From Zygaena filipendulae (Eukaryota; Arthropoda; Insecta; Lepidoptera; Zygaenidae), in assembly GCA_907165275.2 (NCBI GenBank), contig OU015657.1, forward strand, positions 12,423,001-12,487,000: DNA of 64,000 nucleotides. Reading direction: 5' to 3'. The notes below the pieces were generated by a model, which was given only the letters and a program-made list of their open reading frames with translations, searched no databases and was not told where the DNA came from. This document shows positions 10,845-23,291 of this stretch, piece after piece. Numbering within the stretch: the stretch's first letter is position 1; each line of letters opens with the position of its first letter. Both the position numbers and the translations under genes were made by a program.

Positions 10845-12789
10845 TAGCTGTGTTATAAATAATATAATATAAAATATATTTATAATAATATGTATAATAC
10901 ATAAAAGCTTTTATTTAAAAAAAATGATTGTAACTTACATTTAGAACTAATTTTTTTCGCGTAATTTTCTACCTATCCTTAAATGAAAACATGTGAAGAT
11001 TAGCAACTCAGGCTTACTTTTCAATAGTAATTATTATCCTAACAATTAGTTGAGTACCTATTGTTTATTTTTTTAGTACCTACTTGATTAGAATTCTGAC
11101 TTTGTTTCCGTAATAATTAAATTTATTACAAGTTCCTTTGAAAGTAATAAATATATACAACTAACACAGCCATAATTCATAAAATCTTAAATAATTATGT
11201 TCTAAAAATAATGTAATTTTATTTAAAATGCGAATTTATATTTTAATAGCTGTTCCGTCAGCGGTTTCCATCGCAAAGTTCGGAACTCCATCGCCCACTC
11301 TTTGTTTCGATACTACAGCTTTCTATCAGTGCAAGAATATTTAGAAACGACTCTATAGTCTTGTAGAGAAATAATAATAATGAATGGGATTACAATATGG
11401 GACTCTAAATACGTTAATGTTTAAAGTTGTCGAACTGATTTATGAGTTGGCAATGTCACTGAAAAACAATGGCGCGCAGTGTAAGGTCGTAATAATAATT
11501 GTTTATTAGGCCTGTTATAATATTTTATTGGCCAATACAAATTTTATCGCTTTAGATTGCGTACAGTACAAAAACAGTCTGTCTATTTAAAACGGTACTG
11601 GTAAAAGTTCCGTTTGTGTACATATATTTTTGTTTTTTTAGAACTTTTGCGTTATCTGAAACTGCGTTTAGCCTAATTTATGAATCTTTTAAACATAATT
11701 TAAAAGTTTAATATTATTTTCTATTTTACATCCCGTTACCAGCGGTTTTACCTGTGTTCCTTTCGTATTTTTCGCAATAATTCCGGGAAGAGAAGTACTG
11801 TATGTCCTTTAATGTACTCCTGAAAACATGTACCTACACAAATTCCATAACGATCGGTTGAATAGTTAAGGCATGAATGCGTAAAGAACAAATAAACGAA
11901 GAAACTCACATTCGTATTTATTATAATAATTAGAATTACCCTTTGTAACATTGACGTAAAAGAGAGTTCGCTGTGGCCTGGAGTCTGGAGGTAAGTACCT
12001 AATCGAAAATCAGCTTTCCTGTGTAAGCAACCTTACTTACCATGAGTCAGCTTAGCGCAGATCCAGGAGTCATTATCGCAATTTAATAGCGTTGTTGAAG
12101 CGTAATAATTAATTACGTGCATTATTGAAGGTTTAGGCTGTTACAGTTTTTTTCCAAATCGGTTTATTGCAGTTCCCCAAAAAACGTCTACGAATACTTA
12201 TAAAATTGGAATAGAACATAAAAGTGATGTAAATATTTTTCTCACTTCTCATGCTCTGAAAGTGCTTGTTTGTGCAGGATATAGGCAGCACAAAATCGAA
12301 TTTTGTGCACAAATTTGTTATTTTATAATATTTAAATTAATTTATTTTCCTTATGTGTTTTTTAAGACATAAATACTGTTAACATGCCGGGAAAAATAAT
12401 TTCCTTCAGTATTCAAAACTGTACTAATTTTACTTTGAAATTTAAAGAAAGAAATGTTATTGAATGTTATGAAATGTATTGTTTTATTTCCTCGCAATCG
12501 AAGTGAAAAGCAGAGTTTATAACTCGTCCACAAAAGCATTTTATCCTCGACATTAATATCGACCCTCGCCTTCGCCTCGGGCTGCTAAAAGTCTCGGATA
12601 AAAATGGTTCGTTTTTTGTACTTGTAAAATCTACTATTACAGTTATGTAAATCATGTTATTGTGCCATTTATATTATCTTTCAAGTATAGGTACTTAGAG
12701 ATAGGTCTCTGCTGACCCATTCATGGATTTATAGGGATGGATAGATAGATGGATAGATGGATGGATAGGGATGGATTTCATGGATTTTG
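10845..12789. other. AT-rich, no gene; one degraded Helitron copy
   Basis: A degraded Helitron-like copy lies at about 11732-11937 (minus; ends CCAGCGGTTTTACC, with ACGATCGGTTGAATAGTTAAGG). A further terminus-like scrap lies at 11246-11290. A (GATG/GATA)n stretch at 12735-12778 directly precedes the SINE. Confidence 0.5.
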
Positions 12790-13062
12790 ACGACCCGTTT
12801 GGCGCAGAGGTCACCATGCCTACCCGCTAATCAAGGAGTTCCGGGTTCGATTCCCGGTGGGGGTGGACTTTGTGTGATGAACACTGGGTTCCATTTTCCA
12901 GTCTGGGTGTGTTTATATATATATAGTACTTATAATATATAAGTAATTCTATGTAGTATATACCACGTTTGCTTGGTTTCCACGACACAAGCTAATTATA
13001 GCTTACTGTGGGGTCAAGTAGATCTGTGTGTTGGGATGTGGATTATTATTATTATTATTATG
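12790..13062 (+). mobile_element. tRNA-derived SINE (family B), full length
   Basis: The head is tRNA-like: A-box-like TTTGGCGCAGAGG near 12798-12810 and a canonical B box GGTTCGATTCC at 12844-12854 within CCGGGTTCGATTCCCGG. The unrelated body contains CCACGTTTGCTTGGTTTCC and ends in an (ATT)n tail. Internal pol III boxes plus an A/T-rich simple tail define a SINE rather than a tRNA gene, as no cloverleaf closes. A fragment of the same body lies at 41999-42075 in reverse. Confidence 0.8.
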
Positions 13063-15161
13063 TTTTTTTAATTTTTTAATTCTACTCGACTAGAAAAGCC
13101 GGTATCAATTGATAGCCACGGGCCAAAGTCAAGTGGTTTCAATTTAAGTTTATTTGAACATCAATCGTTATTATTACATATTATGTATTATTATTATAGG
13201 GCGTGAGGCGTAATCTCAGTATCTCGTCTAACAGTTTCAAGTGCATTCGAACAACACACACCTACTCTACAATAACAAAACACAAGGTTATTACATAAAT
13301 AAAACCGATTTATTTGTGATTTTATAACGTCTTTGAAGTAGATAGGTTTTATTAGATACGTAGTAGGATTATTAGATATGAATATATTTTTTTACGATCT
13401 ACTTTGTTCGATTTTATGTGCGTGGGAAAATTTTGCCAGATATAACTAGACATATTCTAGGGATTACAATCAATAATTCACTTTTGCATCACAAAATTAA
13501 TTCAAACTTTAAATTTCATCAGATTTTAACCTAATTTGTATATAATCATCGCTCTGGATCTGTCGAAAAAGAAACAGCTTATATTGCGTAATTGCGTTAC
13601 ATATTAAAAGCGATAATTTTTTTCTGTCAAAAACAATAAAATGATTTTAATTCGTGAATCATGTAATATTCGTAAAATCTACGATTTTAACTATCGTTTT
13701 ATAAATCTTTTTCTTGTGCCGATTACGGTTTTAAACTCTATAAACAAGGCAACTGAGATCCAATCATATTCAATTTCGTGCAATAAATGCATTACTGCCG
13801 TGAACCATATACGTAATAATTATATTTATTAGGTCAATACATAATGTATGAATACGGCAAATGTACATAATTCAAAATGAAATTAATTTTAATGCATGTT
13901 TCTGAAACCTTGAAATCTAAAACAGAGATTTACCAAAGATAATAGAGCCTGAGTGCTGTAAAAGTTAATTATGAATGTAATAAAGAACTACAGAGAACCT
14001 AGAATACAAAACATAACACTATTGTTTTAATATTTGATAGATATTTTTTTTATCCCGGCAGAACAAAAGTTCCCGTGGGAATGACAAAACATATTATAGT
14101 AAGACCACAGATATTAGGTAGCTAGAATATGTAGATTTGTTAGAATAAAAAGAACACAATATTTGGACCAGATTTATATCACAAGTTTAATATATTTATA
14201 AAAAAAGTATATAAGTACTTTATCTGGCACTGTGAGGTTGCTGTGCGATAATGTTCAACCTTTATTATAGAAGTGACTGATTACTCAAATAGTTGCCCTT
14301 CCACCAAGCGGAAATTTAAAGATATCATGTGGAGTTTCCGTCACGCTTTCGTTTTAAAAAAAGATTCTTTTGTTTTGTCAAAAGAAGTTTTTCTTCTAAA
14401 TTGGAATACTAGTGCAAATTTATTAAACTGGTACGACACAACGCCCCAGGAGATAAATCTTGAACCGAAAACGTAACTAATTTGATAAGTAACATACGTA
14501 ACCGCCACACTGCGAAAGTGTGCAAATAAATAAAATATTTTACCATGTCATGGCCACTGGGTCATCGACACTCGAGAAGATAACAGTAGGTCAAGTGCGA
14601 GCGAGAATAGCAATCAGAGGGTTCTGTAGCGTTACGTCACAATAATATCGCAATAAATTTTCGCCATCAATGAACCTGAATTAGTGGCCAGTGAGGTTTG
14701 TAAGCTTTATGGTACAATGTACATTATTCTATTTGTTAACATTCTATCTGCAAACATCTTGTTTGGAATATTTCTCGCTATCATAACAAAATATATGCAA
14801 TTACCCAATTAAAAAAAAGAAAATTATATTAAATTCTAGTTTTTTGGAAACTTTTCGAACGGGCGTGAACGACCAAATCCGAAACTAGGAGGAATAACGA
14901 AAAATGCTCAAAAGAGTCTCGGGGCTGATTTTTTATTAAAACTGAAACAAATTTTTTTTTAATAATATCCTTAGTCGAAAATCAAACATATCGACTTGGA
15001 AAAAGAAGACATACTATAATATAATTGCGCCAGCCAGTGTTGCTTATAAGGATAAAAATCTGGAAGTCATGCATAGTAACAAGCACACTGATAGAAAGGT
15101 CAGATTTTGGCGAATATATGGAATATTTCATTTTCTAACTTCAGATATACGAGTATAATAA
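13063..15161. other. AT-rich, no gene seen
   Basis: Small frames (13641-13832, 14273-14476) lack any recognisable domain. No supported element. Confidence 0.45.
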
Positions 15162-15317
15162 TCCTTATAGTATAATATGCGAAAGTGAGTTTGTCTGTTT
15201 ATTTGTTTGTTTGTAACGTTTTCACGCCTTGTCTACTCATCCGATCATCATGAATCATCATCATGATCATTAAAAAACTTCGAACTTAACGCGAGTGAAA
15301 CCGCAGAGAACAGCTAG
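15162..15317 (+). mobile_element. Helitron-like element
   Basis: 5' A|TCCTTATAGTATAATATGCG, block CATCCGATCATCATGAATC, 3' AACGCGAGTGAAACCGCAG then CTAG|T at 15314-15317. Confidence 0.7.
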
Positions 15318-15650
15318 TTGTGGATGAGGTTCGACGTTCTTTTTAGTACTTTATGTGCTAATGCCAGGCTAACGCTGATCGCTGGCATACAGTACACCGC
15401 CCGTTGTGAGCCCACTGCGAACACTTTTTAAATTAATTATCTATTTACCTTTTGAAATTACCTTTTGAAATTAAGTAGTATACCTATATTTGGATCGAGT
15501 AGGTATATAGAATTAGGTAATATAAATTCAAATTTTATTAACACCTAATTCGGTGGCCAGTAAGGTTAATTAAGCAATCTTTGTGATTAAAATATGTCAA
15601 TTAATATGGGTACGATACTTTTTTTCAAATGCGTATGTTATTATTACGAA

Positions 15651-15840
15651 CTAGCTGTGCCCCGGGGTTTCACTCGCGTGAGTTTTGGAATTCCTGCAGG
15701 AACAATTTTTTTTATAAAAGTAGCCTAAGTTACTCCTTACAACATCAGCAATCTGCCAATGAAAGTCGCGTTAAAATCGGTCCAGCCGTTTCAGAGATCA
15801 GCCGGAACAAACAGACAGCCAGAGAAAAATTAAAGTGTAT
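15651..15840 (-). mobile_element. Helitron-like element, GCCGGAACAAACAGACAG subfamily
   Basis: 3' CTAG at 15651 (minus) with terminus CTGTGCCCCGGGGTTTCAC. The body contains CAATGAAAGTCGCGTTAAAATC and CCAGCCGTTTCAGAGATCAG. It lies head to head with the next copy. Confidence 0.65.
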
Positions 15841-15854
15841 CTTTATATTATATA

Positions 15855-16060
15855 TCACTACTATTTTAAATGCGGAAGTAGTTAGGTACATTTATTTGTT
15901 TGTTTCTTTGTTTGTTAGGTTTTTACGCCTTAACTAAACCGATCGTCATGATTTTTTTCATACACGTCAGAGGTACAGAAAAGGAAAAATAATACACTGA
16001 TCCCAGAATTCCTGCGGGAAGTCCAAAATTAACGCGAGTGAAGCCACGCGGAACAGCTAG
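15855..16060 (+). mobile_element. Helitron-like element, common subfamily
   Basis: 5' A|TCACTACTATTTTAAATGCGG, 3' AACGCGAGTGAAGCCACGCG ...CAGCTAG|T ending 16060. Confidence 0.7.
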
Positions 16061-16307
16061 TACTTAATGAAATTTGAAGTTTCTCATGCTAATTAAAGTA
16101 CATAGGCTTCTAAATCTACCTGTACCTTACAATTCATTTCAATCTGAAGTACCTAAATTAATTAATTAATTAATCTACAATCTAGAAATCCCAGCTGTGC
16201 TCACTGTTGCATTTTATAAATAAAAGAGTACTTGTACGGAGAAAACCCTAAATTCCCGGAAAAAAGAAAACACTTCCGTCCAAGTTAATAATAATAACAC
16301 TGAAAAT

Positions 16308-16606
16308 CAAAATCAAAATTCTAATTAGTCCGTCAGTTAGAAAATAAAAAAACAATAGACACGTATTTTTTGCTTTTTCACATAAATTAAAATTTACAGA
16401 GATAAAGCGCATTAAAGTTTAGGGTGAGGGGGTCGTGTCGTCACTAACCAGTAAAACCGCCATACAAACTGTCAGAATAGTGACGTCACGCGAAATTTCA
16501 ACTCAATATATCGCCGTTATTTTTTGATTACGTAAAAAAAGAAAAAATACGGGTCCGATATTTTTTAATAATCTACAAGACCGACTAAAAAATAAAAATT
16601 AGTCAA
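16308..16606 (-). mobile_element. MITE of the CRE-carrying family, copy 1
   Basis: About 300 bp with imperfect terminal inverted repeats: CTAATTAGTCCGTCAGTTAG at the left and its diverged complement near 16580-16606. The two inner halves are also inverted (ATAGACACGTATTTTTTGC against AAAAAATACGGGTCC). It carries TGACGTCA at 16481-16488. There is no coding capacity. Confidence 0.75.
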
Positions 16607-16853
16607 CATGCCCAATTTAAGTTTGTGTTTAATTTTAGTACCAAATAAACTTCTATTCTATTCTTTTCTGTCACACGTCCTTATTCTGTAGTTGTTATAT
16701 TCGTTAATTCTATTAGTTAGAAACAAAACAACTACAAATTGTTATTTTATAACTAAGCCGCTTTAGTTAACATTGGCAGTTACCAAACATTGTAAAGAAT
16801 CTTAATGTTTTTACAATGTTATCTTTTGTTATACTGAACAATTTAATAATACA

Positions 16854-17064
16854 CTAGATGTGCTCCGCGGTTTTACACGGGTTAATTTCAGAGTTCCCGC
16901 GGGAATTCCGGGATAAAAAGTACCCTATGTGTTAATCTGATGTATAAGGTATATTATTGTAAAGTTTCATTTAAATCCATCCAGTAGTTTTTTCGTGAAA
17001 GAGTAACAAACATCCATCCATCCATACATTCTCACAAACTTTCACGTTTATAATATTAGTAGGA
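16854..17064 (-). mobile_element. Helitron-like element
   Basis: CTAG at 16854 to 5' TC at 17064-17063 (minus), with host A/T at the edges. It contains the ACCCTATGTGTTAATCTGATG variant block also seen at 39580 and 61003, and a (CATC)n run. Confidence 0.75.
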
Positions 17065-18360
17065 TTTTAATAAAATCGCAATCGGATACAAGCTGATTGC
17101 ATTGTTCGTAACAAAATTGATTAAGCAACGCCCTTAAACATTCCTAATTCATCATTAATGCACATGTTTTAATACATTATATATCGTTAATACATATTTA
17201 TTAATGATGAATCATGATCAGTAAAGATTGTACAATAATCACTCATGAAACTACGTACTACGTAACGCTTTGAAGGTCACCGTCGAAGGCCTATGGCGAA
17301 CATTTTGAAAACCGAACGTAATCACCAACATATAAACGTATTCATTAGTTTCATAACAAAAAGGTTATAAAATGTCACGTTACAAATAGTATAGGCATAA
17401 AAGCTTTATTAATTATTCATCATTTTGTAAATATTTTTTGGCTCTATGTAGGTATGATAAACTTAGTCTTAAATGCGGTTTTCAATTAACATTTAAAGAT
17501 AAAAAGATTTTTTCAGTCCAATTTATGAAATTTTAATAGTTACCTACGTAGAGACAAGTAATTAATATCTATATCTGTTCGCTCAGTGATAACGATGAGA
17601 CGAATATAAAATCCCACCATTATGTGTTTTATATGAACTGTAATATGGTGTAATATTGTTAATCAAAATGCTAGGATAAAAAAAAATTGATCAAATAATA
17701 ATCAAATAAAAAATTCGCTAATTTAAGTATGATAATTATCTATAGAAATTAATAGCTGTTGCTACATATAGATTGACATATAGACATAAATGGCATGAAA
17801 ACATCCGTGAACTGGTGTCTACTTCGTTTGCATATACTCCTCCGATCTCCGGTGTTATGTCTGGAAAAAAGTGAAACGGCATCGTATAAAAATATAGATA
17901 ATAATATATATAAAAAAAACATCCGCATTTTATAACGTCAAAATTCTTTGCGTAGCGAAAAAAAACACTCATGCAGTAGGTAGGTAGGTACTAACGTACT
18001 TATATATTTTCCCAGTGATGAAGTGAATTTGCTGTGATGTGAGAATGTGACTAAAACTAACCTCGTTTTGGCAGAATTTTGCTTAAAAGAAAAAGAGGGC
18101 TACGTTTATTCCTTAGGAAATGATACCAAAATATTTTCTACATTAAATTCCCATGCTCCCAATGATAATTATAATAGAATGTTATTGCATGCTCCAATAT
18201 TTTTTTCTACACCGCTTTGACGAATACAGAAAGTAAAAGAAAACTATACAGGCATAGCAAAAAACCTTCTCGTATTGTTTTTGAAAAAATATATTAAATT
18301 CATTTCAGTTATGGAAGATAAATTTTAAAAATAAAGGTATCAAGGTGATTTCCAAATGCT
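17065..18360. other. AT-rich, no gene seen
   Basis: No supported coding frame or element. The frame at 17736-17972 on the minus strand is low-complexity Tyr/Phe-rich and unsupported. Confidence 0.45.
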
Positions 18361-18580
18361 ACATGCTGTCCCCCGCGGTTTCAACCGCGATAATTTCGGA
18401 GTTCCTGCGGAAATTCCAGGATAAACTATAGATATCTACTCATGACTATAGACATCTACCAGTACCTTCCTCATGAATCACTCCATCAAGTGGTGAAAAC
18501 CGCATCAATATCCTTTCAGTAGTTTTTGAGCGCACAGTGAGCGAACTGACAGCGGGTGACTTCATTTTTATACTATGTAA
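18361..18580 (-). mobile_element. Helitron-like element, CCTTCCTCATGAATCACTCC subfamily
   Basis: Terminus GCTGTCCCCCGCGGTTTCAA with the CTAG eroded. Body CCTTCCTCATGAATCACTCC is shared with 53147 and, partly, 46663. Confidence 0.6.
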
Positions 18581-18708
18581 AATTAAGTTCAGTTTAGGAT
18601 AACACTACATTCATTTATTTCATTTGATTTTGAGATCCATTTTTTTCTTTTGCGCTTCATTCATGTAAGCTGAAGGAAGGGCGACAGCAGACTTATAGCA
18701 ACTCCATA

Positions 18709-18951
18709 AATGGACATAGATAAGCAATAGTGTGTTAACCTACACTGGAGAAATTTGGAGTAAATCGTGTTTTAAAAGCAAAAGCGCAATTTTTTGTAAA
18801 TTTTTTTTATGTTCAACAATTTTTTAGTATTTAAACAATGTAATAAAGTAAAAACATAGTTAAAAAACGTTCTATAACTCTCAATAAAGCGTTCTGTTTC
18901 AACAACTTAATGCTGTGGGTTAATATTTTATTGCTTATCGGCGTCCATTAA
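18709..18951. mobile_element. MITE with TGGACAY..GATAAGCAATA terminal inverted repeats, copy 1
   Basis: Left end TGGACATAGATAAGCAATAG ...GTTAACC is mirrored at the right by GGTTAATATTTTATTGCTTA ...GCGTCCA. It has a ~240-bp non-coding AT-rich body and TTAA/TAAAT-like flanks. Confidence 0.7.
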
Positions 18952-18959
18952 TATCATCT

Positions 18960-19195
18960 AGCCCGCGTTTCCTCTTGAGCAACTGTCAAAACGAATTCAA
19001 TTTCGGCCACATCGCGCTGCGTGTATCTAATTGTCAACGACAACAAGCCAGTGCTTGCGTGGCGCAAGCGCAGCCGACGGAACCCTGCGCCGCACCGGCC
19101 GCTAACATACCGGACGGTTACGAAACGTGACGACATCGCGTTACGGTGATACTCGTCCATCACACAGCACACGTGCGGATTAGACGCGCTCAATT
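18960..19195. other. CpG-rich patch of unknown role
   Basis: GC- and CpG-rich compared with its surroundings. A 79-codon minus-strand frame (18954-19193) has no recognisable motif. It could be a promoter, a first exon or a remnant of an element; I cannot tell. Confidence 0.3.
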
Positions 19196-19355
19196 TTCAT
19201 ATTATAGGTATCTCATCCGAAATAGATGCGTTACTAGTTTTGTTGTTTTGAAAAAAATATGTGACAAGATGATCAATGACCACTTTCATAAAACTTATAC
19301 GTACCTACCGTATACACTTTCATTTGAATTTAGTGAAAAGCTGTTAATTTGGAAT

Positions 19356-19410
19356 TACACACAGCGGGAATTCCGAAACTCGCGCGGGTGAAACCGCGGG
19401 GGACAGCTAG
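19356..19410 (+). mobile_element. Helitron-like 3' end fragment
   Basis: Only the terminal part is present: GCGGGAATTCCGAAACTCG, the hairpin GCGGGTGAAACCGCGG and CTAG|T ending 19410. Confidence 0.65.
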
Positions 19411-19879
19411 TTTAATAACATTTCCCGATTTCAAAGACACTCGCTCTAGTCACATTTGTTAGAGAAGTGAGTTAGCCGTGCAATAAGGCTTTTCAACATG
19501 CTTGATCTATATACGCGTAATCCACAGAGAAAATAAATTAACTAGAGATGACATGTCGGCGGGGTAGGGGCGCCACGGTTGCAAAGAAGCAAATGCTCTA
19601 ACTTGCCCAAAACTTATTTTGCTAGTATCTCAACTAGGTATATTTTCCACAATATTCCGAAAACTGCATGAATTTTGAAAACAGTCACTAAGTAATAAAG
19701 CGTAACCAAAAAGCGTTTAATACATTTATTTACGGTGACGAATGTTTTAGTGCTTGATGAATAGTTTTGTGTGTGAAAATCACCCGGCGACACTGGTTTT
19801 TACCTGTTTTCATACTAAACTAAGTTGATGTCCCTTCTATCAGTTATTTTCTGTTCTGTGGCGTAATCTATATTAAATA

Positions 19880-20045
19880 CCAGCTGTTCCCCGCGGTTTC
19901 ACTCGCGGAAATTTCGGAGATCTTGCAGGGATTCCGGGATAAAAAGTACCCTATGTCCTTCTCTGTATCTCTGACAACGTGTATACAAAATTTCATGATG
20001 ATCGGTTGAGCCGTTAAGACGTGAAAGCGTAACAGACTGAATGAA
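19880..20045 (-). mobile_element. Helitron-like element, common subfamily
   Basis: Terminus CAGCTGTTCCCCGCGGTTTC, then GGGATAAAAAGTACCCTATG, CTGACAACGTGTATACAAAA and ATGATCGGTTGAGCCG. Confidence 0.65.
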
Positions 20046-20154
20046 TGTTCGTTTGTCTCGCAAAAACTCGAGAATGGCTGAATAGGTTTTGCTAATTATG
20101 ATCTTGAAATATTTGTGGAAATTCAGAGAAGGTTTGAACGGTGAGAAACATAAA

Positions 20155-20467
20155 TCTGTACTAATATTATAAAGAGATAAAGTTTGTGAGTCTGTGAATC
20201 AAGAGTTTGTGATGGGTTTGTGACGTTGTAGGGGGTAATCTCTGGATCTACTGAACCGATTTTGAAAATTCTTTCACTCATAAGAAGATACAGTGATCCT
20301 GAGTGACATAAGGCATTATTATCCCGAAATTCTCACGGGAACCCCGGAATCACCACGGGTGTAACCGCGGGGGTAATAAATAAAGGAAAATAAAGGAAAA
20401 TAAATAAATAAATAAAATACTAAAAACAAAATGTCGAAATTGACGCGGAGTGAAACCGCGGGGCATG
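20155..20467 (+). mobile_element. Helitron-like element (to ~20373) plus a second 3' end (20431-20467)
   Basis: 5' A|TCTGTACTAATATTATAAAG; first hairpin CACGGGTGTAACCGCGGGGG near 20354-20373. After an (AAAT)n stretch a second hairpin, GCGGAGTGAAACCGCGGGGC, occurs, suggesting nested or tandem insertion. Confidence 0.55.
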
Positions 20468-20642
20468 TAAAATAAATAAGGAACTGTTCGACTTCGTGTA
20501 ACTGTACAATAACTACTATGGATAGGTTATGAGGTGAGATTAAAGTCATACGAGTAAAAATGTAAGTAGTATCAAATTGAGTGGAATATTTAGGGAGAGG
20601 AAGTTCAGAGAAAAGATTGCGCTCATTGTCGTGACTTGGGAG

Positions 20643-20996
20643 TAGGGTTGCCAGGTCGCCAAACCTAATAGCCGGACAGACCAGCCAGTTTGGCCAGCAA
20701 AAAAAATATGTAAAATCAAGCTTTTTTGATTATTAGGTACCATAAATCTTGTTAAATTCTTATAAATAAAATCGAACGCCAAACCAGTCTAGTACTTAAA
20801 GTCATCAGTCAAAATTAAATTCTAACTAAACAATTTATAAATATTTTTATATTCTTTTTAAAGGCCACGCTCGGCGCTCGCTCGTTTGTAAAAAGCCTAA
20901 CAAAAGCCGGACTAGCTGGACACCGTTTATTTTTGCCGAACACGCAATCTAAAAGCCTAACTATGTCCGACTTTATCCGGACGCCTGGCAACCCTA
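20643..20996. mobile_element. TIR element with TAGGGTTGCCAGG ends
   Basis: Left TAGGGTTGCCAGG (20643-20655) and right CCTGGCAACCCTA (20984-20996) are exact complements. Subterminal CCGGAC motifs are also mirrored. It is ~354 bp, non-coding, MITE-like. Confidence 0.75.
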
Positions 20997-21276
20997 GTTG
21001 GGAGGAAGTGGATGCAGAGATGACCAGTAGAAGTAATGAATGGAAGAAGCGTATCATTGTGCTGACCCTCAAGTAATTTGGGCGAACGAAAGATCATAAT
21101 TGATGTCGTAACTTGCGGCAGTAAAAAATTGATTCTATAATCCAATTAAATTATTTTTCCTTCAAATCTATTTCTGTCCAATATCATTTTGGTTCGTGTA
21201 AGTACCTAATAAATTCGTTTTTAAAAGATGTCTACCACTTGACATTTCTGAAAATAATTAATTAAGTAGGTGCATA

Positions 21277-21670
21277 ATATACAGAGTGTTACAGAAAAGT
21301 GTAGTCATATTTGACGATCGTGTTCACGTTATCGTCTGCAATGATTTGACACTAGTAACTGAAGCGGTACCATGAAGTAAATCTTCCTAAAATTCGCTAG
21401 GTTTGCTGTTATTAACTTGTCTCTGCCCCCCAACGGTGGCAAATTGCATTAAATGATCTTGAAACCATCACCTGTAACCAGTTCATGAGCTTCCCAATGA
21501 TGTGACATGTTTATTTTGATGCGGAAGTGGTCGATAAAAATATTTTTTTATTTTGGTTAAGAAATTTTGAATTAAGGTTTTTGAGCTAAATATCACGGTC
21601 AAATTATTGTATAAACTTGCCAGATCACGATCTCCAAATATGACTATAGCTTTTTGTAACATATTGTATA
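21277..21670. mobile_element. TIR element with ATACAGWGTGTTACARAAA-type ends
   Basis: Left end ATACAGAGTGTTACAGAAAA ...GTAGTCATATTTG is mirrored at the right by CAAATATGACTATAG ...TTGTAACATATTGTAT. TIRs are ~35 bp and imperfect; the body is non-coding. Confidence 0.75.
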
Positions 21671-21714
21671 GGTGCCTAAAAATTCTGTATTATTATCATA
21701 CTAGATACTAGCTG

Positions 21715-21945
21715 CTGCCTGCGGCTGGCGCACTGATATCACTGGGATCTATTTTACTTTACAGTTTGAATGACGAAAGTTATCATAACTCGTCTTTCCA
21801 TCAACCGATTGCGCTCACGCGCAACGATGAAAATTTTATCAAATTTTGTGCAGCAGTTTTCGCATGATCCGCGTACTAACAATACATAGATGCCGAAATC
21901 AATAAAAAAGTATACGTATATTTACGTATATTTTGGATTTTGATA
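21715..21945. repeat. dispersed repeat fragment
   Basis: CTAGCTGCTGCCTGCGGCTGG then CATCAACCGATTGCGCTCACG and TTTGTGCAGCAGTTTTCGC look like a Helitron/LINE-type terminus of a family different from the others. Class uncertain. Confidence 0.35.
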
Positions 21946-21961
21946 GTGTTTTTATACAAGA

Positions 21962-22253
21962 CTAGCTCTGCCCCACAGTTTCACCCACGTGAGTTTCATA
22001 ATTCCTGCGGGAACTCCAAAGTACCCTAATTTACTTCATATAACATCAGCTTAGAAAGTCCCGTCAAAATCTGTCTAACCGTTTCGGAGAGTCAGCCGCG
22101 TGAATTTCGGAATTCCCATTAACTACAAACTTCATTTATTCTTCTTCTCCTTACAATAAGAAACACAAAGAATAAAGAATTAACGAAATTAATCCAGCCG
22201 TGCACGCGTGATGCCGTGACCAAGGGAAATAAGGATTCATTTTTATATACATA
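21962..22253 (-). mobile_element. Helitron-like element, 285-bp subfamily
   Basis: CTAG at 21962; body as in the 4577 copy with TTCTTCTTCTCCTTACAATA and CACGCGTGATGCCGTGACC. Confidence 0.7.
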
Positions 22254-22644
22254 ATATAGATTCAGATAGGTATACAGATCATTATTTTTAAGTGATATCA
22301 TTAATCTGTTAAAAAAACATTAGCCTCTAAACACCGCTCCAAGGAATTTAAATTATCAAATTAAATTACTTACTATAATATTTTTACAATTTTTTTCCGA
22401 TTATTCAAAACGTACCTAGGTACAAATGAGTGGACATGCAGCCCAATGCGGAAAATATAAAGGCTGAACCTTGAAAGTTTCCTTCGTGACATTTGTTTCA
22501 ACGATTTTCATATAATGTGAACGTTGCTTCGAGTACGGACAGCGTCGAAAATACAGTTCAAATACACAATTGAAACTTTATAGGGTACGAGTACATCCAT
22601 ATTATTATTATGCCGTCGCCACATTTAAGAATTGGCCAATTCAT

Positions 22645-22861
22645 GATGTGGCTACACACTGACATTCCTTCCATACAAGCCCAAAAGCCTGGCCTGAATA
22701 GCTGAAGCGCTTGCTTGTGGAGTATCAAATATTTTAATAAGTATTTATACTTATACACTTTGTTTATACTTATTAAAATATTGATATTCTGTGGCAAGTG
22801 TTTTGGTTAGACAAAACAGACTTTTGGGCTTGTATGGAAGGACCGCCACTATGGCCACATC
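22645..22861. mobile_element. foldback element, ~105-bp imperfect inverted arms
   Basis: Left arm GATGTGGCTACACAC ...CCTTCCATACAAGCCCAAAA ...ATATTTTAATAAGTAT is mirrored on the right by ATACTTATTAAAATAT ...TTTTGGGCTTGTATGGAAGG ...GGCCACATC, with a few bases between. Confidence 0.75.
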
Positions 22862-23115
22862 GAACTGAATACAGAAGTTACAAGAACTTGTTGATTGTAG
22901 ACTGGGCGTATGAAAATTTATGAGGAGTAAAATCAAACTTTTTTCGTACAATCTTAATCATTCAAATGCACTGACGCCTATTATTACTATCGAATTCCTA
23001 TTGAAATTCTGATACCACGGATAAAGTAAGTATAAATTTTATGAAAACAACGAATAATTCAGAAAATAAAAAAAAACTAACATGAAATACAGGCACCGAA
23101 TGTTGGGTGGTCGCC

Positions 23116-23291
23116 CCGCTGTTCCCCGCGATTTCACCTGCGCTAATTTCGGAGTTTCCGCGGGAATTCTGGGCTAAAAAGTATCCTATATGTCCTGATC
23201 TGTACCGCTGACAACGAGTATTTAAAATTTCATGATAACCGATTGAGCCGTGAAAACGTAACAAACACTTTCGCATTTATAATAGTAAGGA
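23116..23291 (-). mobile_element. Helitron-like element, common subfamily
   Basis: Eroded terminus CGCTGTTCCCCGCGATTTC; 5' end ...TTATAATAGTAAGGA with T outside. Blocks CCGCGGGAATTCTGGG and TTTCATGATAACCGATTGAG are present. Confidence 0.65.

Noticed and set aside
12798..12854. tRNA gene
   Set aside because: A and B boxes exist but no complete cloverleaf closes, and it continues into a SINE body with an (ATT)n tail.
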